A program made the position numbers and the translations under genes. Of a stretch of 64,000 nt of DNA, positions 27,546 to 36,793 are shown piece after piece. Within the stretch, counting starts at the first letter, position 1. Each line of letters begins with the position of its first letter. Location: positions 49,906 to 113,905 of the forward strand of contig NZ_FWWW01000099.1 in the NCBI RefSeq assembly GCF_900176135.1. Direction: 5' to 3'. Source of the stretch: Hymenobacter roseosalivarius DSM 11622 (GTDB taxonomy: Bacteria; Bacteroidota; Bacteroidia; Cytophagales; Hymenobacteraceae). The notes under the pieces are model-generated. The model saw only the letters and a program-made list of their open reading frames with translations, searched no databases and was not told the DNA's origin.

Positions 27546-30473
27546 CTAGGTTTTGTTCAGGTTATTCAATAATTGCTCCAAACTATACTCATCTGGAATT
27601 AATACCTCACGGGCTTTGCTGCCCTCAAAAGGTCCTACGACACCAGCGTGTTCGAGTTGGTCAATCAGGCGCCCGGCGCGGTTATAACCTAGTTTGAGGC
27701 GGCGCTGGAGCAACGATGTGCTGCCTTGCTGGTGCGTTACGATCACGCGGGCAGCTTCCTCAAACATGCTATCGCGGGAGGCGGGGTCAAAGTCTTCGCT
27801 GTTACCACCAGTATCACCCTCGGCACCAGCTACTTCGGGCAGCGCATACGCTTCGGGATATCCCTGCTGCTCGCCCACAAAGTCACAGAGGCGGTCTACT
27901 TCGGGCGTATCAATAAAGGCGCACTGCACCCGGATCAGGTCGGAGCCCGCCGAAAACAGCATATCACCTTGGCCCACCAGCTGATCTGCCCCTCCTGTGT
28001 CCAGAATGGTGCGGGAGTCAATCTTGGAGGTTACTTTAAAGGAAATCCGGCACGGGAAGTTGGCCTTGATAATGCCGGTAATAACGTTCACGGAAGGCCG
28101 CTGCGTGGCCACGATGAGGTGGATACCGATAGCGCGGGCCAGCTGGGCCAGACGGGCAATCGGTGTTTCTACTTCCTTACCGGCCGTCATCATCAGGTCG
28201 GCCAGCTCATCAATTACCAGCACGATGAAGGGCATAAAGCGGTGGCCTTTCTTGGGACTGAGGCGACGCTCCACAAACTTGCGGTTGTACTCCTTCAGGT
28301 TGCGGCAGCCAGCGTCCTTTAATAGGTCGTAGCGCCGATCCATCTCCATGCACAGGGAGTTAAGCGTGTTCACCACCTTTTTCGTGTCAGTGATAATGGC
28401 TTCCTCCGTATCGGGCAGCTTGGCCAGGAAGTGGCGCTCAATCTTATTGAAAATGCTCAATTCCACCTTTTTAGGGTCAACCAGCACAAACTTCAGCTGC
28501 GAAGGATGACGCTTGTAGATCAGCGAGGCCAGTATAACATTCAGCCCCACCGACTTGCCCTGCCCCGTGGCGCCGGCCATGAGCAAGTGAGGCATTTTGG
28601 CCAAGTCGGCCACGAATACTTCGTTGGTAATGGTGCGGCCAAAGGCAATGGGCAGGTCCATTTCGCTGGTGCGAAACTTCTCATGGCCCAGCACCGAGCG
28701 GATGCTCACCATCTCCTTCTTGGTGTTCGGCACCTCAATACCGATGGTGCCCTTGCCCGGAATGGGCGCGATAATACGAATACCTAACGCCGCCAGGCTC
28801 AGGGCAATATCATCTTCCAGACTCTTGATCTTGGAGATACGCACGCCCGCATCCGGCACAATCTCATACAGCGTAACCGTAGGCCCAATGGTGGCCTTGA
28901 TGCTGGCGATGTTGATGCCATAGTGACCCAGCGTCTCCACGATGCGATCTTTGTTGTCTTCCAGCTCTTCCTTGCTTACCTGGGCTTTGGCGGCCCCGTA
29001 GTCATTGAGCAATTCCAGGGTGGGGTACTGGTAGCGCGAAAGGTCTAGCGTGGGGTCGTAATTCTCGGTGCCTTCGGCAAAGAAATCGTCGTCATCGGCC
29101 ACGGTGATGGCCATGGGAGGCATTTCGGCGGGAATAGCCGGAGCTAAAGTTAAAGGTGGCGAGGCGGGAGCAACCGTGGTACCGTCGGCCAGATCAGCCA
29201 GGGAAAGAGGCGTGGGCACACGGCTTGTCACGGGAGCTACCTCGGCATCAACTGGCATTTCAACGGAGAAGCTAGGCCCGCTCATGCTCGCAGCAGAAGC
29301 GGCTAAGGCCGCGCCCGCCGTACCCACGCTGGGTGCTACCGACAATGGCAGAGCCGCGCCCGCCGAAGGCGTAATGCTGAAAGTCGGGGAAGCTACCGAG
29401 CCCGTAGGTGCCGGACTTTCCACTTCAAATTCCTCCTCATCCCCCCCTATCGTTGAAGTAAACCGGGGGGCAATTTCCTCTTCGGGCTCCCTCCTAGCGA
29501 CTGGCTTTGTAGAGCGCAGTGTCATCTGGGGGTCAACTTCAAGTTCATCTTCGGTATCGAGCGAGGCAGTAGGGTCGGCGCCATGATTTACGCCCAGCCC
29601 CGTGCGACCGTACAGATCCAGGCCATCGGTGGGGGCGCCGGCGGCATCTGCTTCGTTTTCAGCAGCCGTTCCCATGCTCAGACTGGTGACATTGAAGAAG
29701 AAGACCACGAAGGAAATAAGCAGAAAAGCCAGTAGCAGCACTGTGCCCCAGCCAATGAGGCTATCGAGCCAAGAAGCTACTTCGTAGCCGATGCCGCCAC
29801 TCAAAAAATCGAGGGTATGGGCCAGGTTCGGATCGGCGTCGGGGGTTTGAAGGGTCAGCACGACGTAGCCGAGCAAAGCGCTCAGCCACAGCATCGAAAA
29901 CAGGCATAAGGCTATGACGTAGCTTAGCGACACGCCCACGCCGGCCCGTCGAAACACGATTTTATAGCCCAAAAAGAAGACAATAGGGATGACCGCAAAC
30001 GCAGCCACACCAAAGCCTTCATAAATGAGCACCTGCGCGGCCATTGCACCTAGCAGTCCCAGCCAGTTGCCAGATTCCTGCCCCGCTTCCTTGGCGGGTG
30101 TGGTTGCTAGGCTACCTACTACGCTCTGATCGGCGTGGCCCGTGAACAGGAACGACACGAAAGCAATGGTGAGGTAAATGGACCCCAGCAGAAAGAAAAA
30201 GCCGAGAAACAGCTGAAAGCGACGGTCGCGCAGAAAGCCAAAAAGCCCCCCCAATGAGGGAAGCTTCGGCCATTGGCGTGGAGGCTTCGGCACTTTGGGA
30301 GCGGACTTGGCTACAGCTGGTTTTGAGCCAGACTCGGCGCGGCGACTGTTTTCGCGTGGAGCCGGAGCGGGCTCAGGCGCGGGTGCCGGGCGCGGGGCGG
30401 GGCGGGCGGCCGGGCGTGGCTCGTTGCCGCGGGCCGGCGGTGTAATGGGCTGTTTATAGGTATTCTTTGCCAT
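27546..30473 (-). CDS. ftsK: DNA translocase FtsK/SpoIIIE
   Basis: A 975-residue protein. Residues 1-75 are Pro/Ala-rich and basic; about 85-275 hold four to five membrane helices (FLGFFFLLGSIYLTIAFVSF and others); about 275-480 is a low-complexity linker. The motor has GATGQGKSVGLN (Walker A, about 634), VLVIDELADLMM (Walker B, about 756) and ATQRPSVNVITG. The C-terminal gamma winged helix (about 897-970, LQRRLKLGYNRAGRLIDQLE) reads orienting sequences on DNA. It pumps chromosomes at the septum and activates Xer recombination. It lies just downstream of xerD on the same strand. Confidence 0.97.
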   Translation of the reverse strand: MAKNTYKQPITPPARGNEPRPAARPAPRPAPAPEPAPAPRENSRRAESGSKPAVAKSAPKVPKPPRQWPKLPSLGGLFGFLRDRRFQLFLGFFFLLGSIYLTIAFVSFLFTGHADQSVVGSLATTPAKEAGQESGNWLGLLGAMAAQVLIYEGFGVAAFAVIPIVFFLGYKIVFRRAGVGVSLSYVIALCLFSMLWLSALLGYVVLTLQTPDADPNLAHTLDFLSGGIGYEVASWLDSLIGWGTVLLLAFLLISFVVFFFNVTSLSMGTAAENEADAAGAPTDGLDLYGRTGLGVNHGADPTASLDTEDELEVDPQMTLRSTKPVARREPEEEIAPRFTSTIGGDEEEFEVESPAPTGSVASPTFSITPSAGAALPLSVAPSVGTAGAALAASAASMSGPSFSVEMPVDAEVAPVTSRVPTPLSLADLADGTTVAPASPPLTLAPAIPAEMPPMAITVADDDDFFAEGTENYDPTLDLSRYQYPTLELLNDYGAAKAQVSKEELEDNKDRIVETLGHYGINIASIKATIGPTVTLYEIVPDAGVRISKIKSLEDDIALSLAALGIRIIAPIPGKGTIGIEVPNTKKEMVSIRSVLGHEKFRTSEMDLPIAFGRTITNEVFVADLAKMPHLLMAGATGQGKSVGLNVILASLIYKRHPSQLKFVLVDPKKVELSIFNKIERHFLAKLPDTEEAIITDTKKVVNTLNSLCMEMDRRYDLLKDAGCRNLKEYNRKFVERRLSPKKGHRFMPFIVLVIDELADLMMTAGKEVETPIARLAQLARAIGIHLIVATQRPSVNVITGIIKANFPCRISFKVTSKIDSRTILDTGGADQLVGQGDMLFSAGSDLIRVQCAFIDTPEVDRLCDFVGEQQGYPEAYALPEVAGAEGDTGGNSEDFDPASRDSMFEEAARVIVTHQQGSTSLLQRRLKLGYNRAGRLIDQLEHAGVVGPFEGSKAREVLIPDEYSLEQLLNNLNKT

Positions 30474-30569
30474 GCGTAGGCACTGAAAGGCTAGAGGTAG
30501 AAGTCACAAGGTGGCAGTGCGGGTTCTCTCAGGAACGATTTATCCCGGCAGCCAACACCTCACGCTTCG

Positions 30570-30577
30570 TAAAGATA
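30570..30577 (-). promoter_or_regulatory. Possible -7 box for ftsK
   Basis: Minus-strand TATCTTTA is one base off TAnnTTTG, about 95 bases before the ftsK ATG. No clear -33 TTG. Confidence 0.35.
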
Positions 30578-30693
30578 CACTTGCCCGCCCGCAGTCCTAA
30601 CCGAAAATTTGCCCCCCAAACCGCTCTGGCGCTTAAATAACCTGGTTCCAAAACCATTACAGGTCAAAAAACTACGGCAAATAGCAAGCGCAT

Positions 30694-30730
30694 CCCTTGG
30701 TTGAAGACTTATTATAGCTTCAACCAAGGG
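30694..30730. repeat. 13-bp-arm inverted repeat between xerD and ftsK
   Basis: CCCTTGGTTGAAG and CTTCAACCAAGGG are perfect arms around ACTTATTATAG. Neither strand has a T-run after it, so it is not a classic terminator. Confidence 0.75.
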
Positions 30731-30761
30731 AACGAGGCGAAGATTACCCAAAAATCTGAGG

Positions 30762-31661
30762 CTAGCTGCGCGGGTGAAATTCGGTAATGACCTGCTTGAG
30801 GTAATCCCGGTCGAGGTGGGTGTAGATTTCGGTCGTGGTGATGCTTTCGTGGCCCAGCATTTCCTGCACGGCACGCAGGTCGGCGCCGCCTTCAATGAGG
30901 TGGGTAGCGAAGCTATGCCGAAAGGTGTGAGGGCTCACGGTTTTGCGAATACCGGCTTTGTCGGCCAGGGCTTTGATAATGTTAAAAATCATCACCCGCG
31001 ATAATTTTGTCCCCCGCCGATTCAAAAACACGATATCCTCGTGGCCGCGCTCAATGTCGAGGTGGCAACGCACGCCGGTGAGGTAGATATTGAGGTGCTT
31101 CAGCGCGTCGCGGCCGATTGGCACGAGGCGTTCCTTATTGCCTTTGCCCGTGACGCGCACAAAGCCCTGATCCGCATATAGATTGGACAAGCGCAGCTCC
31201 GTCAGCTCCGTCACGCGCAGGCCCGAGGAGTACAGCACTTCCAGAATGGCGCGGTTGCGGGTGCCTTCATTAGTACTCACATCCACGGCATCCAGCAATT
31301 GTGTTATTTCCTCATAGGCCAACGTGTCGGGCAGCTTGCGCCCGATCTTGGGCGCTTCCAGCGTATCGGTTGGGTCCAGCAGCAACAAATCTTCCATAAT
31401 CAGGAAGCTGTAGAAGGCCTTGATGCCGGAAAGCGTGCGAGCCTGGGAAGTTGCGCCAAGCCCTAATTCGCCCAGCCAGGCCAGAAAATCGCGCAGAATC
31501 CGGGTCGTTACCTGCTCCGGATTGGCTGGTAGCTTCGATATTTCCAGGTACTGCCGCAATTTACCCACATCCCGCACATACGCCTCCACACTATTGCCTG
31601 ATAACGATTTTTCGAGTTGTAGATAGCCTTCAAATTGCTTGAGGCTGACAGACCAGTTCAA
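30762..31661 (-). CDS. xerD: Tyrosine recombinase XerD
   Basis: A 299-residue product if started at TTG 31661 (then NWSVSLKQFEGYLQLEKSLS), which is the family's length. An open frame to an ATG at 31778 adds 39 non-conserved residues. The SAM-like core-binding domain (1-90) is followed by the catalytic domain: SSGLRVTELTEL (Arg, about 148), GKGNKERLVPIG (Lys), HTFRHSFATHL (His, Arg), LGHESITTTEIYTHLD (His, Tyr about 280). XerD resolves chromosome dimers at dif together with XerC and FtsK. It is divergent from aroQ, a Bacteroidota arrangement. Confidence 0.94.
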   Translation of the reverse strand: MNWSVSLKQFEGYLQLEKSLSGNSVEAYVRDVGKLRQYLEISKLPANPEQVTTRILRDFLAWLGELGLGATSQARTLSGIKAFYSFLIMEDLLLLDPTDTLEAPKIGRKLPDTLAYEEITQLLDAVDVSTNEGTRNRAILEVLYSSGLRVTELTELRLSNLYADQGFVRVTGKGNKERLVPIGRDALKHLNIYLTGVRCHLDIERGHEDIVFLNRRGTKLSRVMIFNIIKALADKAGIRKTVSPHTFRHSFATHLIEGGADLRAVQEMLGHESITTTEIYTHLDRDYLKQVITEFHPRS

Positions 31662-31860
31662 TAGTATAAAAGTTAGAAGCGAGAGGTGTGAGGAAGAATC
31701 CAAGAGTCGTGCCGAATGGGGGGCTTTTTTCAAGGAAACTTTGGGAGTATTAGGGTCGGGCAATATTCGCAGCAGCAAGTAGTACTTTTTGGCGTGATCT
31801 AGAAAACATTAGTTTTAGCAACGTTCCCCGACCTTTACCTTTTCGCTTTATTCCTGCTTC

Positions 31861-32307
31861 ATGAAAATCATCATCATCAACGGTCCTAACCTCAACTTAT
31901 TGGGTCGACGCGAACCGGGCATCTACGGCAACCGCTCCTTCGAAGACTTTCTGCCCGATCTGCACGAAGCCTTTCCCGCTATCAAGCTGGAGTACTTTCA
32001 GTCGAGCCACGAGGGCGAGCTCATTGATAAGCTGCATGAGGTGGGCTTCACTTTTCATGGCATTGTGCTCAACGCCGGCGGCTACACCCATACCAGCGTA
32101 GCTTTGGCCGATGCCGTGGCCGCCATCAATACGCCCGTAGTGGAAGTACACCTTTCCAACCTGGCGGCCCGCGAAGAGTTTCGGCAGAAAAGTTTGTTGG
32201 GCAAACACTGCGTAGGCACCATCACTGGCTTCAAACTCGATAGCTACCGGCTGGCCCTTCATTATTTTGAAGGCTTGCGGCCGAAGCGAGTTGGCTTCAA
32301 GGTGTAA
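31861..32307 (+). CDS. aroQ: 3-dehydroquinate dehydratase, type II
   Basis: A 148-residue protein, the size of the type II enzyme. INGPNLNLLGRREPGIYGNRS carries the catalytic Tyr (about 22), NAGGYTHTSVALADA the substrate Asn/His loop and VEVHLSN the catalytic His (about 98). It makes 3-dehydroshikimate in the shikimate pathway. A TACCTTTT sequence 18 bases upstream (31836-31843) is one base off the -7 consensus. It is divergent from xerD. Confidence 0.95.
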   Translation: MKIIIINGPNLNLLGRREPGIYGNRSFEDFLPDLHEAFPAIKLEYFQSSHEGELIDKLHEVGFTFHGIVLNAGGYTHTSVALADAVAAINTPVVEVHLSNLAAREEFRQKSLLGKHCVGTITGFKLDSYRLALHYFEGLRPKRVGFKV

Positions 32308-32425
32308 AAGCGAAGTGCGCTGCTGGGGGGCTTTTTTGCGCTCACTCCTGCGCTACGGACATGAATCGGTCCGAGGCAGACGTTAGTTGCCCCCTAGAAT
32401 GGCGGCGGTCAAGCCCCGCTCCTAC

Positions 32426-32433
32426 TACCTTTG
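32426..32433 (+). promoter_or_regulatory. -7 box for the SerC-like gene
   Basis: TACCTTTG, an exact TAnnTTTG match, 28 bases before the ATG at 32461. Confidence 0.55.
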
Positions 32434-32460
32434 TCTTTTCCACTAGCAATCATCAACTGA

Positions 32461-33522
32461 ATGTATACTTTCAATCCTGGACCATCGGCTGTGTATCCGG
32501 CCGTGCGCCAATACCTCACCGATGCCTTCGATGAAGGCTGGCTGTCAGTTCCGCACCGCGGCGAGCGTTTTACGGGCCTGGTGCGCCAAACCGTCGCCGA
32601 CCTGCGCGCCAAGCTTAACATTCCGCAGGACTACACCGTTTTCTTTCTCAGCTCGGCCACCGAGTGCTGGGAAGTATTAACCCAAAGCCTGACGCCCACC
32701 AAGAGCTTTCACCTATACAGCGGCGCTTTCGGAGAGAAGTGGCTCGACTACGCCCGCGCCCTGCGCCCTGCTTCCAGTGGCCAGGCTTTTGGGCTCGATG
32801 AGTTGCCGAATGTGCACACGCTTCCCTTCACCGACGACACCGACCTGGTTTGCCTCACTCAGAATGAAACCTCAAACGCGACCCAGCTCCGCGATGGCTT
32901 TATCCTGAACGTGTTCAACCGCCTTGGCAATGCCTTGCTGGCCATCGATGCTACCTCCTCGCTGGGGGGCATTCAGCTCAAATATATTAAGGCCGATATC
33001 TGGTTTGCTTCGGTGCAGAAGGCTTTTGGCTTGCCCGCCGGCCTGGCTCTCATGGTGCTTTCGCCCCGCGCGGTGGCCCGTTTCCGCCACCTCAATGAGC
33101 GCGCTCACTACAACAGCCTGACGGCTCAGTACGAGAAAATGCTCAACTGGCAAACCAACTACACGCCCAATGTGCTGGGTATCTACCTGCTCAGCCGCGT
33201 GCTCCATGATCGGGCGCCTATCAAGGCCGTGCACCAGCACCTTCAGGACCGCGCCACCAAGCTCTACGACTTCTTCGAGAGCGCTACCCAGCTTAGCCCG
33301 CTGGTGCAAAACCCTGAAACCCGCTCCACCACCGTCATCGGCTTGCAAGGCCCCCCAGCCCTGATCGATGAGGTAAAGCGCAACGCCCTGGCGCAAGGGA
33401 TGCAGCTCGGCAATGGCTACGGCACCTGGAAAGCCAATAGCCTGCGCATCGCCAACTTTCCCGCCATCCCGGATGCGGCCTATGAGAAGCTGGTGCAGTT
33501 TTTTGCCAAGGACTTTGCCTAA
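32461..33522 (+). CDS. Class V aminotransferase, SerC-like
   Basis: A 353-residue PLP enzyme. NPGPSAVYPAVRQYL, LSSATECWEVLTQSL, QNETSNATQL, AIDATSSLGGIQL and SVQKAFGLPAGLALM (Lys about 187, the PLP anchor) match the phosphoserine aminotransferase/alanine-glyoxylate aminotransferase group. VPHRGERF near the N-terminus resembles the SerC HRS motif region. SerC makes phosphoserine from phosphohydroxypyruvate; whether this copy does that or another transamination is not settled from sequence. No serA is adjacent. Confidence 0.82.
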   Translation: MYTFNPGPSAVYPAVRQYLTDAFDEGWLSVPHRGERFTGLVRQTVADLRAKLNIPQDYTVFFLSSATECWEVLTQSLTPTKSFHLYSGAFGEKWLDYARALRPASSGQAFGLDELPNVHTLPFTDDTDLVCLTQNETSNATQLRDGFILNVFNRLGNALLAIDATSSLGGIQLKYIKADIWFASVQKAFGLPAGLALMVLSPRAVARFRHLNERAHYNSLTAQYEKMLNWQTNYTPNVLGIYLLSRVLHDRAPIKAVHQHLQDRATKLYDFFESATQLSPLVQNPETRSTTVIGLQGPPALIDEVKRNALAQGMQLGNGYGTWKANSLRIANFPAIPDAAYEKLVQFFAKDFA

Positions 33523-33528
33523 AGTAAC

Positions 33529-33546
33529 GCCAAGCTCCGGCTTGGC
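33529..33546. repeat. Small palindrome after the SerC-like gene
   Basis: GCCAAGC and GCTTGGC arms around TCCG, seven bases after the stop. No T-run follows, so it is more like a REP-type hairpin than a terminator. Confidence 0.5.
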
Positions 33547-33647
33547 AGCCGTCCGCGCCGCTCAGTTTATTTGGGCGGTATTGTTCTAGTTGACTTGCTC
33601 ATCAAATCCGAGCTACGCTTCAAAGTCATTCGGTTGAGGCCATCAGT

Positions 33648-34208
33648 ATGTTTTCCTTAAAAGAAATCTTCTCCGTCACGCTTACCCTTTTTGCTGTTAT
33701 CGATATTCTGGGCTCCATTCCCATTATCATCCAGATTCGGCAGCGTGAGGGCAAAGTGCACTCCGAGAAAGCCACACTGGTAGCGGGGGCGCTGATGGTG
33801 GTTTTCCTGTTTCTAGGCCAGAGCATTTTATCCCTTTTCGGCGTTGACTTTCAGTCGTTTGCCTTAGCCGGTGCCATCATCATCTTCCTTATTGGCATGG
33901 AGATGATTCTGGGCATTGAGCTATTCCGCAACGATCCGCTGGCCGCTTCAGGCTCCATCGTGCCCCTGGCTTTCCCGCTCATCGTTGGGGCCGGCACCAT
34001 GACCACGCTGCTGTCGTTGCGGGCAGCTTACTCTTTGCCCAACGTACTGGTAGGCATTGTCTTAAATCTGGTGTTTGTGTACGCGGTGCTCAAAAGCAGC
34101 GCTTGGATTGAGCGTAAACTCGGCAAGGCAGGCGAAGACATTTTGCGCCGCGTTTTCGGCGTAATTCTGCTCGCTATTGCCATAAAGCTGTTTAAAGCGA
34201 ACTTTTAA
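33648..34208 (+). CDS. MarC family integral membrane protein
   Basis: A 186-residue protein with six hydrophobic segments. LFAVIDILGSIPIIIQ near the start and SIVPLAFPLIVGAGTMTTLL in the middle are the two MarC signatures. The family was once linked to multiple antibiotic resistance, which later work did not support; its transport role is unknown. rnhA begins 18 bases after its stop, so the two probably form one transcript. Confidence 0.92.
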   Translation: MFSLKEIFSVTLTLFAVIDILGSIPIIIQIRQREGKVHSEKATLVAGALMVVFLFLGQSILSLFGVDFQSFALAGAIIIFLIGMEMILGIELFRNDPLAASGSIVPLAFPLIVGAGTMTTLLSLRAAYSLPNVLVGIVLNLVFVYAVLKSSAWIERKLGKAGEDILRRVFGVILLAIAIKLFKANF

Positions 34209-34226
34209 ATAGTTATCCGCTCAAGA

Positions 34227-34691
34227 ATGATATACCTTTTTACCGATGGGTCTTCCCGTGGAAACCCCGGCCCAGGCGGCTATGGTGCCATTCTACGCTT
34301 CGGCCGCCACGAGAAAGAGCTTACTGAAGGCTTTCGGCTTACGACCAACAACCGCATGGAGCTACTGGCAGTCATCGTTGGTTTAGAGGCCGTCACGCGC
34401 CCCGAACTGCCCATCACTGTTGTCACCGACTCTAAATACGTGGTTGATGCCGTTGAAAAGCGCTGGGTGTTCGGTTGGGCTATGAAGCCTGATTTTGGCA
34501 AAAAAGCCAATGAAGACCTCTGGCGCCGCTTCCTCAAAGTGTACAAGCAACGCACGATACACTTCCGCTGGGTACGCGGCCACAACGGCCACCCCGAAAA
34601 TGAGCGCTGTGACCGTCTGGCCGTTAACAGCGCTACACTAGGCAAGTTGCTTGTCGACGAAGGTTATGAACTTATTGAAACCAGACGTTAA
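34227..34691 (+). CDS. rnhA: Ribonuclease HI
   Basis: A 154-residue enzyme with the full DEDD set: FTDGSSRGNPGPGG (Asp 7), NNRMELLAVIVGLEAV (Glu about 46), VVTDSKYVVDAV (Asp about 71) and ENERCDRLA (Asp about 132). RWVRGHNGHPENE carries the flexible-loop His. It removes RNA from RNA-DNA hybrids. Right after its stop the base composition drops sharply to AT-rich. Confidence 0.97.
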   Translation: MIYLFTDGSSRGNPGPGGYGAILRFGRHEKELTEGFRLTTNNRMELLAVIVGLEAVTRPELPITVVTDSKYVVDAVEKRWVFGWAMKPDFGKKANEDLWRRFLKVYKQRTIHFRWVRGHNGHPENERCDRLAVNSATLGKLLVDEGYELIETRR

Positions 34692-34863
34692 ATATTTATT
34701 TAGCTTTTTCTGAATTACTAAACATGCGCCTATAGTAAAGCAATAAATTGTATTTAGAAACACCTGGTATTTTAAATCTCATATTTTGACTTAATGCCTA
34801 TAGCAAAGCCACAAAAACAAGACATAAAGTTATTAGAAAAGCAGGCAGCATTCTAAACCTTAT

Positions 34864-36024
34864 ATGATCAAACAATACTACAAGCCGCTAACTGGTATAA
34901 GAGCGATAGCGGCATTTATGGTTTATCTGCACCACTACAATCCCGGCAAGCTCATATTCGGAAGTCAGGCTTTGAAGTATGTCTTTCATGAATTTCATGT
35001 AGGTGTCACTATTTTCTTTACCCTCAGCGGATTCCTTATTACAGAAAGATACTTCACAACAGAAAACTTCTCACCTAAAAATATAAAAACCTATCTTCTC
35101 AACAGATTCACAAGAATATATCCTCTTTACATAATTTTAACTCTTCCGGTTTTTTTTATTGCTTTCAACAACGTCGGATTCAGCAGGTACTATCTTTACG
35201 CTCTTATTTTAAATATAACGCTTTTGAAAAGCTTATCCTTGGAATACGCATTTACTGGCCTTCCTCAGTCGTGGTCACTCAGTGTCGAAGAGTTCTTTTA
35301 CTTGTTTGCCGTATTCTTTTTTCCATTCCTAAATAGCAATAGAGGCAGGAAAGGCATTATCTGGATTTCCGCTATTGTTCTGTTGCCTTTCATGGGTTTT
35401 TTATCGGTTACATTATTTAATCAGCTGCACTTACCTTTTTTTGAGAATTTATCTTTCGTAGCATATTCTACATTTTTTGGCCGATTCTATGAATTTTTTA
35501 TTGGCGCCGGCTTAGCGCTATATTTGATGAGAAGCAAAACCAATTATAATTTTGGCTTTATCACATATAGCGGCATCATACTTTTCGCTCTGGGCGTATT
35601 TGCCCTAATGAAGATAAAAGAAGTATATGGACTTAATTTTGGCACAAGCCATCCAATAGGAATTGCAGTAAACAATCTTTATCTTCCTTTGTGTATTGCT
35701 ATTATATTCCTGGGGTTATTCAGGGAGGAAAGCTTTATTTCAAAACTTCTATCAACCAAAGTATTCTCTGTACTAGGAAAAAGCTCCTATGCGTTTTACT
35801 TAATTCATATGGGCCTTATTCATGAACTATTGACCCCTTATTTCAACGAAAAGTCTACAGCTGGTGCTATAGCTATTTATTTGGTTTTAGTAGCGTTATC
35901 CATAGCCGTATATTACTTATTTGAAGAGCCTGCAAACAAAAAAATCAGATCAATTGCTTCTCGTTGGCTAACTCATACTTCCAGTTCAAGCACTTCCGCA
36001 TTGAGCAAGCCCAGTGCGCGATGA
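34864..36024 (+). CDS. Acyltransferase family 3 (OafA-like) membrane protein, AT-rich
   Basis: A 386-residue protein with about ten membrane helices. LTGIRAIAAFMVYLHHYNPG gives the active His pair region, GVTIFFTLSGFLITERYF and PQSWSLSVEEFFYLF are family signatures. Such enzymes O-acetylate surface sugars. The codons are AT-rich, unlike every neighbour, which suggests acquisition. The last 20 or so residues (SRWLTHTSSSSTSALSKPSA) look unrelated: they are read through the start of trmN6 in another frame, as if the gene lost its own stop at the join. The overlap with trmN6 is 61 bases. Confidence 0.9.
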   Translation: MIKQYYKPLTGIRAIAAFMVYLHHYNPGKLIFGSQALKYVFHEFHVGVTIFFTLSGFLITERYFTTENFSPKNIKTYLLNRFTRIYPLYIILTLPVFFIAFNNVGFSRYYLYALILNITLLKSLSLEYAFTGLPQSWSLSVEEFFYLFAVFFFPFLNSNRGRKGIIWISAIVLLPFMGFLSVTLFNQLHLPFFENLSFVAYSTFFGRFYEFFIGAGLALYLMRSKTNYNFGFITYSGIILFALGVFALMKIKEVYGLNFGTSHPIGIAVNNLYLPLCIAIIFLGLFREESFISKLLSTKVFSVLGKSSYAFYLIHMGLIHELLTPYFNEKSTAGAIAIYLVLVALSIAVYYLFEEPANKKIRSIASRWLTHTSSSSTSALSKPSAR

Positions 36025-36686
36025 AGGTGTGCACCGATGCCTGCGTGCTCGGCGCTACTGCCAACCTTTCCGACGCTACTCGCTTGCTCGATATCGGCAC
36101 GGGTACGGGCCTGTTGGCGTTAATGGCGGCCCAGCGCAACCCTGATATTCGGATAGAAGCCGTTGAGCTGGATGAAGCTGCCGCTGCGCAAGCCCTTGAT
36201 AATGTATCCGCTAGTCCTTGGGCGGAGCGCATCAGGGTGCATAGAATGAGCCTGGCCCAATTTGCCCGTACCCAGCCGGAGCCTTTCGATCATTTGATCT
36301 GTAATCCGCCTTTCTTTCGCCACTCTCTTCGCTCCCCTGACGCGGCACGGACAACGGCCCGCCATACTGCCGCCGATACGTTATCCTTTGAGGAGCTTAT
36401 CGCCTTCACCACGCGGTACCTCGGCCCCGACGGGCAGCTTACCGTGCTGTTGCCGCCGCCTGAGATGCACCATTTTGAGCAGATGGCGGCCCTGGGGGGC
36501 TTTTTTCCAAGCATTCGCCTTCAGCTGCACCATCGCCTGGGTAGCCGCGTTAGCCGGCATATCACCACCTTCACCCGAATGCCAAACGCCCCCGAAAGCA
36601 GCAGCTTGGCTATATACGCCGAGGCTGAGTCAGCGTATTCTCCAGAATTCAAGGCTTTACTGCGCGATTTTTATCTGGCTTTCTGA
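35964..36686 (+). CDS. trmN6: tRNA1(Val) (adenine37-N6)-methyltransferase TrmN6
   Basis: A 240-residue SAM-dependent methyltransferase. FRIEQAQCAMKVCTDACVLGA at the N-terminus (two pieces of the family signature), LDIGTGTGLLALMAAQ (SAM loop) and LICNPPFF (NPPY-type catalytic motif) identify it. It methylates A37 of tRNA-Val. Start at ATG 35964, which lies within the acyltransferase frame. Base composition returns to GC-rich from here. The TGGGGGGCTTTTTT word near 36492 is inside the coding sequence. Confidence 0.92.
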   Translation: MANSYFQFKHFRIEQAQCAMKVCTDACVLGATANLSDATRLLDIGTGTGLLALMAAQRNPDIRIEAVELDEAAAAQALDNVSASPWAERIRVHRMSLAQFARTQPEPFDHLICNPPFFRHSLRSPDAARTTARHTAADTLSFEELIAFTTRYLGPDGQLTVLLPPPEMHHFEQMAALGGFFPSIRLQLHHRLGSRVSRHITTFTRMPNAPESSSLAIYAEAESAYSPEFKALLRDFYLAF

Positions 36687-36793
36687 GTTGCGGCTGACCT
36701 TCTCAGAAAAGCTCAGCGGTTTGAGAATTACCAATGAAGCATTAATAGGCAATAATAGGCAGTAAGCAAAAATTGAAGGCCGATTACTACTTA

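Noticed and set aside
30694..30730. A dif site between xerD and ftsK
   Set aside because: The arms are 13 bases with an 11-base spacer, whereas dif has about 11-base arms and a 6-base centre, and the arms do not resemble known Xer half-sites. Kept only as an unexplained palindrome.
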